From positions 81,961 through 145,960 of the forward strand of contig JAEZHM010000089.1 in assembly GCA_023416585.1 (NCBI GenBank): a stretch of 64,000 nt of DNA. The letters are read 5' to 3'. Shown piece by piece: positions 26,601 to 35,523 of this stretch (position 1 is the first letter of the stretch; each line of letters starts with the position of its first letter). Made by a program: the position numbers and the translations under genes. A model generated the notes under the pieces. That model saw nothing but the letters and a program-made list of their open reading frames with translations. It searched no databases and was not told the DNA's origin. Source of the stretch: Bacillota bacterium. GTDB lineage: Bacteria > Bacillota > Clostridia > Christensenellales > Aristaeellaceae.

Positions 26601-26817
26601 CAAAAACGGTGGTGTCCATATACACCCCGTCAAACCGCAAAAACAATCGCTGCCCATCCTGAAGGAAGCTCGCATCCAATTCCCTGCGGTAATAACCCAC
26701 CCCGCTTTGATACAGGTTGTTTGTATCGGCAATCAGCCAGTCGTGAGGTATGGTTACCTTCGCAAAACGCTCAAGTTCTCCCTTGGCAAACTCCCAGCCG
26801 TCATTGAGCAGAATCAT
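23668..26817 (-). CDS. Glycoside hydrolase family 2 protein (beta-galactosidase-like)
   Basis: Retaining exo-glycosidase of 1,049 residues. An N-terminal sugar-binding domain (GVGYYRRELD, FLRFDGVYMDTTVFVNG) and a sandwich domain precede a TIM barrel starting near residue 235 (LKGVCLHGDLGALGGAVH). The acid/base is E342 in WSVGNEIQ and the nucleophile E422 in YGGETCS. C-terminal Ig-like and discoidin-like regions follow. No signal peptide is present, so it is cytosolic. The ATG at 26815-26817 with GGAGG before it is preferred to an upstream ATG that adds 13 residues. It is the last gene of the GH67/importer operon. Beta-galactosidase, beta-glucuronidase or another specificity cannot be separated. 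Confidence 0.9.
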   Translation of the reverse strand: MILLNDGWEFAKGELERFAKVTIPHDWLIADTNNLYQSGVGYYRRELDASFLQDGQRLFLRFDGVYMDTTVFVNGQAAGEWKYGCTAITFDITDFLILGAPNELLVRIDYKSPSARWYTGAGIYRDVFLIVKNSCHFIPDGIYVSTFQRDGRWQYEARTEVEAGGKPYEVRHTLLNAEKDIIPWDIDHPKLYTLRSELIVDGQVTDTEDTRIGFRTISFTPDRGFFLNGQHVKLKGVCLHGDLGALGGAVHKDALRRQLAIMLKMGVNALRTAHNPPAKAFMELADEMGFLVMSEILDVWRRPKNTYDYARFFEEWIEKDVASWIRRDRNHPSLILWSVGNEIQDTHLNAEDGAQILQRLIALVRQHDPLGNAAVTFCSNYMPWENTQKCADVIKLVGYNYGEKYYDAHHAAHPDWIIYGGETCSTVQSRGVYHFPLRKSVLADDDLQCSALGNSTTSWGAKSVEDCILNDLQTPYSMGQFIWAGQDYLGEPTPYHTKNAYLGHVDTAGFPKDSFYIFQAGWTDYKKAPMVHLFPYWDFSPGQIIDVRVCSNAPHVELFQDGQSLGRQELHGRLISDWRIVYRPGVLTAIALDEKGVAIAYTERRSFGDAVSLHFSEEVFGEMHYFTISALDENGNLVENANRRVYVSVSGGTLLGLDNGDATDYEQYQTDNRRMFSGRLLAIVKAEAGNHPIISAKFCGKDIPVRKIELTADGYAVMAKLYPKNATYQDLDWRVTDAGGIDSPLARLKVAEDGRSAVLNPKGDGEAYVRCSVKNGRTHAAFISTILFSITGYGKPFLDPYSFVSGGLCSASNVELTNGNERGIATLRDGESHMGFRDLDFLGYGSDEITLSLFPLDKEPFLFELWEGMPLEGGEKICELRYDLGSIWNTYQDVAYKLPRRLKGVTTLCLLFRQKVHIKGFCFKRYPKSLQRLPAAENDGIYGDSFQLMDGCVESIGNNVTIVYNDMDFGETGVSRVALNWRSELIRNAIQFLFAGGEEEIRTMVEVPGADDYTHDVFPLGDRIKGTCTVSLVFLPGCNLDLAWVQFME

Positions 26818-26854
26818 GGCCTTTTTCCTCCGTAACCGGATATAAAAACGAAAC

Positions 26855-26887
26855 AAGGGAGGAGGATTTTATGTACCCTCCTCCCTT
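26855..26887 (-). other. Stem-loop between binding protein and GH2 genes
   Basis: Perfect 11-bp arms AAGGGAGGAGG (26855-26865) and CCTCCTCCCTT (26877-26887) lie directly after the binding-protein stop, with no T-run. It probably stabilises the upstream message. Confidence 0.65.
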
Positions 26888-26907
26888 CTATGGCCCGTTT
26901 TCTTACA

Positions 26908-28527
26908 TTACTCGGTGTAGTAGTTGGGGAACGCCTCGGTACGCTCATCGATGATAGCCTGGCCGCCGGAAGCAAGGTAGTCTTCCATGCCGCCGTCGAA
27001 GACTGCGTCAAACTGATCCGCCGCGGCGATCACAGCCTGGTCCAGGAACGCGTCGCGCTTTTCCTTCAGCGCCGCGCCGACGCCTTCCTCGGATTTGATT
27101 GTGCCAACATTGTAATGCTGGACAACACGCCCGTCATGCGTTGTGGCCGCAAATGCCGTCTGGATAAAGCTGGGATCCACTGCAGCATATCCTGAAGCGA
27201 TGGACAGAACAGTCTTTTCGGGATCGCCTGTATCCAGGCCGTTGATGGTGATGGTGTAGTCGATGTTGTTCGGGGAGTTCATGATCTTTTCACCCTGAAC
27301 AGGCAACGCCTTGAGGGCACCGCTCTCCAAGACTTCATGGGTCACGCCTTCTTCACCGAACTGCAGGAACATACGGTTCTCCAGCTTGGAGATCCAGTCC
27401 AGATACAGAAGGGAAGCAAGCGGTTCGTCGTTGGTGGCGGGCAGGAACACTTTGCGGTCGATGGGGTTGGACAGGAACTTACGATAGACGCCGGCATCAT
27501 TTTTGAAGGGCTCTATGGCAATGAAACCCGCCTCGGGCCCGACATTGCGCTGGATGTTTGCCTGGATGCTGTCTTCGCCGCTACGGTAGGGATAATCCCA
27601 GTTATGCATGAAGGCGCCTACATAGCCAGCCTTGATCAGGTTGTCTTCGGTGGCATCACCGGCAGGATACAGCGGGAAATCTTTCCAGATCAGGCCTTCG
27701 TTGTACCACTTGTTGAGAACGCGCACGCCCTCTTTGTAGTTGGGATACAGCAGGTGACGGTCATCAAAGCCGCGGAGGTACAGCTCCTTGTCCGTGACGG
27801 CATCGGGAACAAAGGAAGTGAGCAGGTGGTCATTGCGCCAGCCGACGTCAAAGCTGGTGGAGTAGGGGATCATCTTATCAGCGTCCTTGCCCAGCAGCAG
27901 CTCTGCGTTGTCCTTGAAGGCGACGAGCATCGCTTCGAACTCTTCCAGGGTGGTGGGGGCGGCAAGGTTCAGCTTCTTCAGCCAGTCTTCGCGCACGAAG
28001 GTGTTGATGCGCGCCAAGTTGGCAAGTTTCGCCTCTATTGCCCAGAGCGTCTTTTCCTTGGGTGACTGATCCCAGTAGATGTTGGTGTCGCCCAGCCAGG
28101 ACCACAGGTTGGGAAGCTGGTCCTTGAACTTGTCAAATAGAGGAGCAAGATCCAGAACGCCGCCCATGTTGGCATAGGTCTGGATGGTGGGGTAGCTGTA
28201 GGTAACGCATACATCGGGAGCATCGCCGGATGCCAGCAGGTTGTTCAGCACCTGATCTTCTGTCCAGCGGTTAGCGGGCACGAAGGTGACTTCCACGTTA
28301 TGGTCGCGCAGCATGCCTTCCTTGATGAAATTTGTGTAGAAGTTGTCTTCGGGTTTCGATCCGCCATCTTTCGCGCGGTCATAGACCTCAACAGTGATCT
28401 TCCGTGTCGTGGTAAAGCGCCCGTCGACGATTTCGGATGACTCGGCGGAAGCCGCAGTCAATGCGGCGCCGAGCACGCATGTGGCAAGCATGGCCACAAG
28501 CAACAGGTATGCCAGGGTCTTTTTCAT
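26908..28527 (-). CDS. Extracellular sugar-binding protein of the xylan-locus importer
   Basis: LplA-like binding protein of 539 residues that presents (probably aldouronic-acid-substituted) xylo-oligosaccharides to the permeases encoded upstream. The signal peptide runs from MKKTLAYLLL to ASAES. A Cys at residue 17 sits in LATC, which lacks the small residue expected just before a lipobox Cys, so signal peptidase I cleavage is more likely. Mature sequence includes KITVEVYDRAKDGGSKPEDN, usual for this subfamily. The ATG at 28525-28527 has AAAGGAGG upstream; a longer frame is rejected. It is followed by a stem-loop and the GH2 gene. Confidence 0.92.
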   Translation of the reverse strand: MKKTLAYLLLVAMLATCVLGAALTAASAESSEIVDGRFTTTRKITVEVYDRAKDGGSKPEDNFYTNFIKEGMLRDHNVEVTFVPANRWTEDQVLNNLLASGDAPDVCVTYSYPTIQTYANMGGVLDLAPLFDKFKDQLPNLWSWLGDTNIYWDQSPKEKTLWAIEAKLANLARINTFVREDWLKKLNLAAPTTLEEFEAMLVAFKDNAELLLGKDADKMIPYSTSFDVGWRNDHLLTSFVPDAVTDKELYLRGFDDRHLLYPNYKEGVRVLNKWYNEGLIWKDFPLYPAGDATEDNLIKAGYVGAFMHNWDYPYRSGEDSIQANIQRNVGPEAGFIAIEPFKNDAGVYRKFLSNPIDRKVFLPATNDEPLASLLYLDWISKLENRMFLQFGEEGVTHEVLESGALKALPVQGEKIMNSPNNIDYTITINGLDTGDPEKTVLSIASGYAAVDPSFIQTAFAATTHDGRVVQHYNVGTIKSEEGVGAALKEKRDAFLDQAVIAAADQFDAVFDGGMEDYLASGGQAIIDERTEAFPNYYTE

Positions 28528-28605
28528 GGGTGTAAACCTCCTTTTATAATTTGGGTCACCATTTCGGGTGTATCCCAAAATGACTCAATAACGGGGCGGG
28601 TATCC

Positions 28606-29478
28606 TCACCCTTTGACTGCCCCAATGGTCACGCCGGAGATAAAATACCGCTGCAGCCACGGATACATGACAAGTATGGGAACCGTTGCGAACATGACTG
28701 TAGCCATTTTCAATGTTTCCGCGATGCCTGTAGGAAAGAAGCCTTCCTGCGTGGCGACCTCAATGCTGGTGGTGTTTTGCAGGATATTGTACAAAAGCAG
28801 CTGAATGGGGTAATACTCACGCCTTTTGGACATGTACATCAGCGCATCTGAAAAGCCGTTCCAGCGGCCTACGGCGTAGAACAGTGACAGCGTTGCGAGC
28901 ACCGAGGTAGAAAGCGGAAGATAGATGCGGACCAGTATACGAATCGGGCCCGCCCCATCGATCTCAGCCGATTCACGAAGGCTCTCCGGAATGTTGTAGA
29001 AAAAGCTGCGCATGATGATCATGTTGAACACGTTCAAACAGTTGGGGATAATCAGCACAGATGGCTGGTCAAGCATGCCCAGGCTTCTGATGACCAAGTA
29101 GGTAGGGATGGTGCCGGCACTGAAATACATGGTCAATATGATCATTCCGTTCAAAAACCGTTTGCCCTTGAGCTTGTCATACGTAAGCGGGTAAGCGCTC
29201 ATGATGGTCATGGTCATGGATACCAAAGTGCTTATGACGGTAAGCAGTGCCGTCCATTCCAGGGACCAGGTATATTTCACGTCTTTGAGCACGGTGTGAT
29301 ATGCATCAAGGTTCCACCCCTTGGGCCAAAGAAGGACCTCGTTGCGAATCAGGGAATCGGTGGAGCTGAGTGATCTTGCCAGTACGTTTACAAGCGGCAC
29401 AAGGCAGATGAACATCAGCAGCACGCATACTGCGGCTAAAACCATATCGCCTATCTTTGTGGCCTTTGACTTGATCAT
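28606..29478 (-). CDS. Carbohydrate ABC transporter permease, LplC type
   Basis: Importer membrane subunit of 290 residues with six predicted helices. The coupling loop ESAEIDGAGPIRILVRI and the terminal RYFISGVTIGAVKG identify the LplC type. AAGGAGG is 6 nt upstream. It follows its partner permease by 11 nt. Confidence 0.93.
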   Translation of the reverse strand: MIKSKATKIGDMVLAAVCVLLMFICLVPLVNVLARSLSSTDSLIRNEVLLWPKGWNLDAYHTVLKDVKYTWSLEWTALLTVISTLVSMTMTIMSAYPLTYDKLKGKRFLNGMIILTMYFSAGTIPTYLVIRSLGMLDQPSVLIIPNCLNVFNMIIMRSFFYNIPESLRESAEIDGAGPIRILVRIYLPLSTSVLATLSLFYAVGRWNGFSDALMYMSKRREYYPIQLLLYNILQNTTSIEVATQEGFFPTGIAETLKMATVMFATVPILVMYPWLQRYFISGVTIGAVKG

Positions 29479-29489
29479 AATAAGCCTCC

Positions 29490-30458
29490 TTACCAGACGC
29501 CGCGCTCGCCAAAGCGCTTGGCCAGTGAGTTGGCCGATAAAAGGAAGATCACACCGATTACCGACTGGAACAGGCCAACGGCTGTTGTAAGCGAGAACTG
29601 CAAGCCCTTAATGCCGTTGTTGTACACAAAAATCGAAATAACGTTGGAAACGCTGGTGACCACTTTGTTTCCCAGCGCGTAAGGCCGGTCAAATTCGCTG
29701 CCCAGAATGCGCCCCAAGCTCATAATGAGCAGCACGACAATGGTCGGCCGAAGACCCGGCAGCGTGATATGCCAAATCTTTTTCAAACGGCTTACGCCAT
29801 CCACCGCGGCGGCTTCATACAGTTCGGGGTTGATGCCGGTGATGGCTGCCAGATAAATGATGGCGTTCCAGCCGGCATCTTTCCAGATACCCAGCGCCAC
29901 ATACGTTCCTACCCAATGGGACGGCGAATTAAGGAAGGGAACCGAATCTATGCCCATTTTGCCAAAAACTATGTTCACAAGGCCGTCGTTCGGTGCAAAC
30001 AGCCTAAGCGCAAGGCCTGATATAATGATCCAGGACAAAAAGTGGGGAAGGTATACAACCGTCTGGGTCAAGCGCTTAAAACGCTTGAACGAAAGCTCGT
30101 TGAGCAGCAATGCCATCAGGATCGGAGCCGGAAAGCCAATCAGCAAATCCAGCAGATTCAGCGTAACCGTGTTGCGGATGGCAAAAAGGAAGTCACGGTT
30201 TTTGAATGCCTTGATAAAAAACTCGAAACCGTTGTTTTTGGCCCAGTTCACCCGCCACGGCGGATTGATGATATTATTTTCTTTGAATGCGCTCAGAATG
30301 TACATCATAGGAGCATAGCGGAAAACGACAATAAATAGGATGGGCAGCAGCAGCAGCAGATACAGCGTCCAGTAACGCCTGAGGTATCTCCCGAAACCGG
30401 TTCCTGTTCGCGGCGGATGGTTTAAGCGCGCGCCGCCAATCGGCTGATTTTTGATCAT
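29490..30458 (-). CDS. Carbohydrate ABC transporter permease, LplB type
   Basis: Partner membrane subunit of 322 residues, with the coupling loop EAAAVDGVSRLKKIWHI and about six helices after a basic N-terminus. The ATG at 30456-30458, 9 nt after GGAGG, is chosen; the upstream in-frame ATG overlaps that ribosome binding site. It lies 100 nt behind the alpha-glucuronidase gene. Confidence 0.92.
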   Translation of the reverse strand: MIKNQPIGGARLNHPPRTGTGFGRYLRRYWTLYLLLLLPILFIVVFRYAPMMYILSAFKENNIINPPWRVNWAKNNGFEFFIKAFKNRDFLFAIRNTVTLNLLDLLIGFPAPILMALLLNELSFKRFKRLTQTVVYLPHFLSWIIISGLALRLFAPNDGLVNIVFGKMGIDSVPFLNSPSHWVGTYVALGIWKDAGWNAIIYLAAITGINPELYEAAAVDGVSRLKKIWHITLPGLRPTIVVLLIMSLGRILGSEFDRPYALGNKVVTSVSNVISIFVYNNGIKGLQFSLTTAVGLFQSVIGVIFLLSANSLAKRFGERGVW

Positions 30459-30558
30459 GGGATAAACCTCCACAGCTCTTTCTTAAGATGTTGCAACACG
30501 TCTGAAAAACCAATGCTTATTCGAAATGACAGTACGGCGGGGGCATCCTTACAGACCT

Positions 30559-32508
30559 TTATGGATAAATCATGCGGCCATGCACGTCCGGAATGCCGGT
30601 TTTGCGCAGGAAGTATGTGTTCACCACATCCCGCCATTCCCTTGCGTTTTCCAGCTGGCTTAAAAGCCTTGCCAAAACCGATTCATACGCGCTGGACGGA
30701 AGATGCTCTTTTAGTCGCTTCCAGGTTTCAATAAAGCCCTGAACATCCTCCGCGCCTTCAAAATGCGTGTCGTAAATATGCTGGATCAACGTTTTTCCGC
30801 TTTTGAGACAGAAAATATAGGGAAGCCGGTGGAAGAACAGAAGCAGTTCCTCCGGGCAGGTACTTGTATCGCCGTATAGCTTATCCAGGAATGGATGGTA
30901 TTGGGAGGTAAAACCCGTGCCGTTTTGCGTCCTGTCCACACCGATGGCCTTGTGGTCGGCACGGTGGTAGGTGCCCCATTTCATGTACTCGTAACCATCC
31001 ACGCTGGGACCGTAATGTTTGCCCACCGTCACCATCCAGCCGACGCCCAGCGGCGCGTTATACTTTTCATACACGCTGCGGGATGTAAGCATCATTTCCG
31101 CAAGCGGTTTCCGTACCGCAGGGTTGTTTCCGAACGTCTGCACAATCCATTCCTCAGTAACCTTAAGTGCTGTAATGCCAGGGTCCCAAGCCATCCGCCC
31201 AAAGGCGTACAGGTTGGCCTGCGCCAATGTGTGCCCCGTCCAGTTTACATTGTCGCCTACGTTGGATACCGCGACCATGGTATCCACTTCCCTGCCAACC
31301 AGGCTTCTTGTCAGGCGTATATCCGATATGGGGGTGCTCAAGACCTCTTCCCATTGCACGGCCAGCGAATACAAATCGATCTGCTGGCCCGTGTATTCCT
31401 GGGTTATCTGGAATTCGATAGCCTGCCTTGTTTTCGTCATTGCGCCAAGCAATGGGGAATTGGGTTCCCTCACCTGAAAATCGGTAGGTCCATACTTGAT
31501 CTGGAGAACCACATTGCTTAGGAATTCTCCATCCAAAGGGCAAAAGTGCTCATAAGCAGCCTTAGGCCGGTCGGTTTTCGTATCCCGCCAATCCTGGTTG
31601 CAGTTGTACACAAAGCAGCGCCAGTATACTGTTCCCTGATGAATAGCAAGCGCGCGGGCGATTACATTGGCGCCGTCGGCCTGGGTCCGGCCAAAGGAGG
31701 CGGGGCCGTCCCGGAATTCTGAATCGGCCTTGACAAGAAAGCCCGCAAGGTCGGGGATATGCCGGTAGACCGTATCGGCCGTTTTCCGCCACCACGCTTG
31801 AACGTTTTCATCCATAGGATCGGCAGTTGGAAGCCCGCCTGTTAAGACGGGGCCCTCAAAATGCACCGCCAAGATCAAACGTATTCCGAATGGGCGGAAA
31901 ATACCGGCAAGCTTTGCAACCTTGGGCAGCATCTCCTCCGTAATCAGCTTGGCACTTTGTTCCGTAACGTTGACGTTATTGACAGCAATCTCATTGATGC
32001 CCACCGAGGCCAGCAGCCTTGCGTAATCCCTGATCCGTGATGCGTCGTAATGTAAAGCGCCATCCTTGAAAAACAGGGAATTTCCACTGTACCCACGCTC
32101 CACGGTGCCGTTTATATTATCCCAGTGGTTCAGCACCCGCCTTTTTACAGCCGGAGCAGATTCAAGGTAGATCAAGGCCGGATCATCGCCTGCTTTCAGC
32201 CGCATCAGAAGGGTATATACGCCATAGAGAAGCCCTTTTGGGTCTGCCGCCTGAATGGTTAAGCCCTCTTTGGAACCATGAAGCCTGTAAGATTCCGGCA
32301 TCATGGTGTCATCCGTCAATAACTCCAACAGATAAAGAGCATCTTCCCTTAAAATCTCGTCTCCGAAAAGCCTTATAAGGCCGGCCCTTAATTCCTCCAT
32401 TGCAAAGGCCGCAGCCTCCTGGCCTTTTATTCTAACGGGAGGAATGGTTTTTGAGGCGCCAGGCTGAAGCCATGCATCATATTCACGGTAATTGATATTT
32501 GTTTCCAA
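30559..32508 (-). CDS. aguA: Alpha-glucuronidase (GH67)
   Basis: Removes 4-O-methyl-glucuronic acid from the non-reducing end of glucuronoxylan oligosaccharides. An N-terminal domain of about 130 residues precedes a TIM barrel; RVLNHWDNINGTVERGYSG and VKADSEFRDGPASFGRTQADG match GH67 signatures, with the probable catalytic Glu at 264. The 649 residues fit intracellular bacterial members, and no signal peptide is seen, so substrates must be imported by the transporter encoded behind it. The start is a TTG at 32506-32508 with only a weak ribosome binding site, so the N-terminus is less certain. It leads the operon from the promoter at 32570-32598. Confidence 0.95.
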   Translation of the reverse strand: METNINYREYDAWLQPGASKTIPPVRIKGQEAAAFAMEELRAGLIRLFGDEILREDALYLLELLTDDTMMPESYRLHGSKEGLTIQAADPKGLLYGVYTLLMRLKAGDDPALIYLESAPAVKRRVLNHWDNINGTVERGYSGNSLFFKDGALHYDASRIRDYARLLASVGINEIAVNNVNVTEQSAKLITEEMLPKVAKLAGIFRPFGIRLILAVHFEGPVLTGGLPTADPMDENVQAWWRKTADTVYRHIPDLAGFLVKADSEFRDGPASFGRTQADGANVIARALAIHQGTVYWRCFVYNCNQDWRDTKTDRPKAAYEHFCPLDGEFLSNVVLQIKYGPTDFQVREPNSPLLGAMTKTRQAIEFQITQEYTGQQIDLYSLAVQWEEVLSTPISDIRLTRSLVGREVDTMVAVSNVGDNVNWTGHTLAQANLYAFGRMAWDPGITALKVTEEWIVQTFGNNPAVRKPLAEMMLTSRSVYEKYNAPLGVGWMVTVGKHYGPSVDGYEYMKWGTYHRADHKAIGVDRTQNGTGFTSQYHPFLDKLYGDTSTCPEELLLFFHRLPYIFCLKSGKTLIQHIYDTHFEGAEDVQGFIETWKRLKEHLPSSAYESVLARLLSQLENAREWRDVVNTYFLRKTGIPDVHGRMIYP

Positions 32509-33034
32509 CTAATCACATTCCGATCTATTTTTTTAGTCAAAAATAACAGATAAAATTCCTATCCCAGCCATATTATCTATTCGGTTTGTTTAATACAAAT
32601 ATAGCATCTGCTTTGATGTTTGAAAATGGAGCCATTGAAGAAGATTTGTACTATTTAAAGATTATCTATGGACAGTATTGGAAAACGGCTGAAATCCCGG
32701 CAAATCCTTGTCAATCCAAATGAATCAATAATGAATCCCTTTGATCATTAGATAGGCTTCGAACAACATTACCGACAAAAAAAGGCCATCAATACTAGCA
32801 GCATAACCGATATGCATGCCCCTCCTCCACTATTTATCCCGATCAAAGATACTGCACATAAAAGAATCGAGGGCGGGCTTGCCTGTTTGGCCGGACGAGA
32901 TAGGCGAAATTTATGTATAGATCAAAAAGAAGGAGCAGCATGCTATCGTGCAGAACAAAGGGATAAAAGTTTAACGAAATCGATATCCGTAAACGAACGA
33001 TTGCCGTACAAGCAAATATTGGAGGGGGACCCAA
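32509..33034. other. Divergent intergenic region between aguA and the deacetylase
   Basis: It holds a minus-strand promoter for aguA (32570-32598). On the plus strand a possible 8-codon leader frame (32940-32966) follows AAGGAG; nothing else was recognised. Confidence 0.5.
32570..32598 (-). promoter_or_regulatory. Sigma-A-type promoter of the aguA operon
   Basis: Read on the minus strand: TTGTAT, 17 nt, TAATAT. Transcription would start about 55 nt before the aguA start codon. Confidence 0.5.
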
Positions 33035-33754
33035 ATGACGCGCGCCATATTAACCATTGACGATGGTGCATCGCCAAACACTTTTCGCTATATGGAATAC
33101 CTATCGGAAAAGAACATACACCCCATCCTGTTCTTTTGGGGTAAACGGCTGGAAAGCGCGTATGAGCAGGGGATCAAAGCGCTTCAAATGGGGGCGGTTG
33201 TGGGCAACCATTCCTTTTCACATCCCCACTTTTCCGATTTAAGCTATGAACAATGCCTGGGAGAGATACAAAAGCAGGAGGAACTGCTTTCACGATTATA
33301 CAGGGACGCCGAAGTGGAGCGTACATACAAGCTGTTCCGCTTCCCCTATGGTGATAAGGGAGGCCAAAATGCGCCTAAGTTACAGCAATACCTGAAGGAT
33401 CAGGGCTTTCATCGCCTTAAGGATGACGATATCACCTATCCATGGTACCGGGAAAAACTCCTCCACCGGGATATGGATGTCTTTTGGACTTTTGATTTAC
33501 AAGAATACCGATTGTCACATGAGGAAGGCTTCACCTTCCAAGATGTGCTCCGCCACATGGCCGATCCCAATCCGGTTCTTGGCGGTTCTCTTCATGATTC
33601 AGGCACCCTTCAGATCATTTTGATACACGACCACCCTGAAACGGAGGAAAAGAGACCGGGATATTTTCCCGAATTGATCCAACGTCTCATAGATATGGGC
33701 GTTCAATTTGAAATTCCCGAATTTAGAGGTTCAAAGGAACGGGGAAACATATGA
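33035..33754 (+). CDS. Polysaccharide deacetylase family protein (CE4/NodB fold)
   Basis: A 239-residue, metal-dependent carbohydrate deacetylase candidate. Motif 1 is AILTIDDGASPNT (family TFDDG), motif 2 is NHSFSHPHF (H-x3-H metal site) and motif 3 FRFPYGDKGG. No signal peptide or membrane anchor is seen, which is unusual for peptidoglycan deacetylases and suggests an intracellular oligosaccharide substrate. GGAGGGGG precedes the ATG. It overlaps the following sensor kinase gene by ATGA, so it is coupled to the regulatory pair and the importer that follows. Acetylated xylan or chitin fragments are possible substrates. Confidence 0.85.
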   Translation: MTRAILTIDDGASPNTFRYMEYLSEKNIHPILFFWGKRLESAYEQGIKALQMGAVVGNHSFSHPHFSDLSYEQCLGEIQKQEELLSRLYRDAEVERTYKLFRFPYGDKGGQNAPKLQQYLKDQGFHRLKDDDITYPWYREKLLHRDMDVFWTFDLQEYRLSHEEGFTFQDVLRHMADPNPVLGGSLHDSGTLQIILIHDHPETEEKRPGYFPELIQRLIDMGVQFEIPEFRGSKERGNI

Positions 33755-35523
33755 AAGCTCTGCTGGGGAGGTTTTTAAACTGCAGCCTGTCGATGAAAAT
33801 CATCGCTCTTTTTGCCATCGTGCTTGTAGTTTCCATACTCATCACTTACGCGTTATTTCAGGCAGAGCATGATCATTTGCGCTACGAGGAGTTTGACAAT
33901 ATCGCCAGACAAAACGCGCAGCTCATAGCCGGCAGCATTGATGCCATGATCGAAAACTTAAACTATGTTTCCAAAATGCTGTTGTCCAATGATAATATAC
34001 AAAGCATATTGATCAGGAAGGAAAGCTTCGATTCACCCAGGGTCATGCGTACGCTTAGAACGCTTTTAAGCAGCGCAGCCAACCTGCAGCCCCACACGGC
34101 AGCGCTGTATCTGTTTGATACTACCGGTCAAAGGTATGGCGTGGACAATTATTCCATGCAGCGGTTCAGTTTTTCAAAAGTGGAGGATGCTGTATGGTAT
34201 AAAGCGCTGACACAGCAAAAGGGCTATTACCTGCTGCTGCTAAACGGCGGAGAAAATCATGCCATGTACGGGAATGAAAATGTGATTTCCTTGGTGCGGA
34301 ACATCTATAATCTGAACGAACAGTCGGAGCTTTTGGGCACACTGATGCTGAACCTTCGGGAAAGCTTTCTCACAGCCAGCTTTGAGGATGCGAAGCTGGA
34401 TACAAATCTGAAGGTCACCGTAGTGGAAGACGGCGGGAAACCTCTGCTGGCGTCAAGCGACGGCATTCTATTATCGCTTCCTGCCGGCCAGCAGGCGGCG
34501 CTTATTCATTCAGACAGTCCATTGAGCCTTTTATCAAACGGCAAAACGCCCTATATCTATTCCTCGGCCAAGCTTCATAATGCCGCCTGGCACGTGATCA
34601 CCGCCATCCCCTATACCAGCACCGTACGCACGCTGGCGGGCATGGAATATGTATTCTGGCTTCTGCTTCTTTTCATTGTACCGGTAATATTTGTGGCCAC
34701 GCTGATGATTACAAGAATGGTAACGCGGCCTCTGCACAAAATGGCGGAGGGCATGCGCCTTGCCTCTGGCGAGCATCCCGCAAGACTGCCCATTTTACAA
34801 TCCAACGATGAAATCGGAAAGCTGACCTGCGCCTACAACAGTATGGTAGACCAAATCGAAACACTTTTTATAAGCATCCGCACTGAAAGTGAACGCAAGC
34901 GCCAGGCGGAATTCCACGCCCTCCAGGCGCAGATTAACCCTCATTTCTTATACAACACCATCGATACGCTAAGAGCTTTGGCGCTCTCGGGAAGAACGAA
35001 GGAAGTAAACGATCTTTTGCGTTCCCTGGGAGAGTTTTACCGCAACAGCATCAACAACGGCAAGAGCATCATCACCATCGGGGAAGAAATCAATATGGTG
35101 AAAAGCTACATGGCCATCCAAAGCGTGCGCTATGGCGATATTACCACGGAGTTTGACGTGGATGAATCTGTATGCGCCTCTCCCATTCCCAAGCTTACGC
35201 TGCAGCCTTTGGTGGAAAACGCGCTTTATCACGGCCTTCGCTCAACGGGCCATAAGGGAACCATCTTTGTGAAGGCATGGCAGGATGCGGAAAATATTTA
35301 TCTTTCCATTGCCGACGACGGAATAGGCATTCCGGAAGAAGCCATAGCAAGCGCTATGAAAAAAGATGCCGTGGAGGAAGAAAGCCGTTTCGGCCTTCGT
35401 GGAACCATCGACAGGCTTCGTCTCTTTTACGGGGAAAACCAGCCGGTAACCATCGATAGTAAACCTGGATGCGGCACGAAAATTACTGTTACGATCAGAA
35501 AGAAAGGCGGTGACGCATCATGA
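33751..35523 (+). CDS. YesM-type sensor histidine kinase
   Basis: Membrane sensor of 590 residues for the adjacent regulator. Membrane segments lie near residues 17-38 and 298-320, with an extracellular sensor domain between them and a HAMP domain after. The His_kinase (PF06580-type) motif QAQINPHFLYNT places the phosphorylated His at 398, and the ATPase part has ADDGIGIPEE and a final FGLRGTIDRLRLFYG. It is coupled by 4-nt overlaps to the deacetylase gene before and the regulator gene after. It likely senses an oligosaccharide or binding protein. Confidence 0.94.
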   Translation: MKALLGRFLNCSLSMKIIALFAIVLVVSILITYALFQAEHDHLRYEEFDNIARQNAQLIAGSIDAMIENLNYVSKMLLSNDNIQSILIRKESFDSPRVMRTLRTLLSSAANLQPHTAALYLFDTTGQRYGVDNYSMQRFSFSKVEDAVWYKALTQQKGYYLLLLNGGENHAMYGNENVISLVRNIYNLNEQSELLGTLMLNLRESFLTASFEDAKLDTNLKVTVVEDGGKPLLASSDGILLSLPAGQQAALIHSDSPLSLLSNGKTPYIYSSAKLHNAAWHVITAIPYTSTVRTLAGMEYVFWLLLLFIVPVIFVATLMITRMVTRPLHKMAEGMRLASGEHPARLPILQSNDEIGKLTCAYNSMVDQIETLFISIRTESERKRQAEFHALQAQINPHFLYNTIDTLRALALSGRTKEVNDLLRSLGEFYRNSINNGKSIITIGEEINMVKSYMAIQSVRYGDITTEFDVDESVCASPIPKLTLQPLVENALYHGLRSTGHKGTIFVKAWQDAENIYLSIADDGIGIPEEAIASAMKKDAVEEESRFGLRGTIDRLRLFYGENQPVTIDSKPGCGTKITVTIRKKGGDAS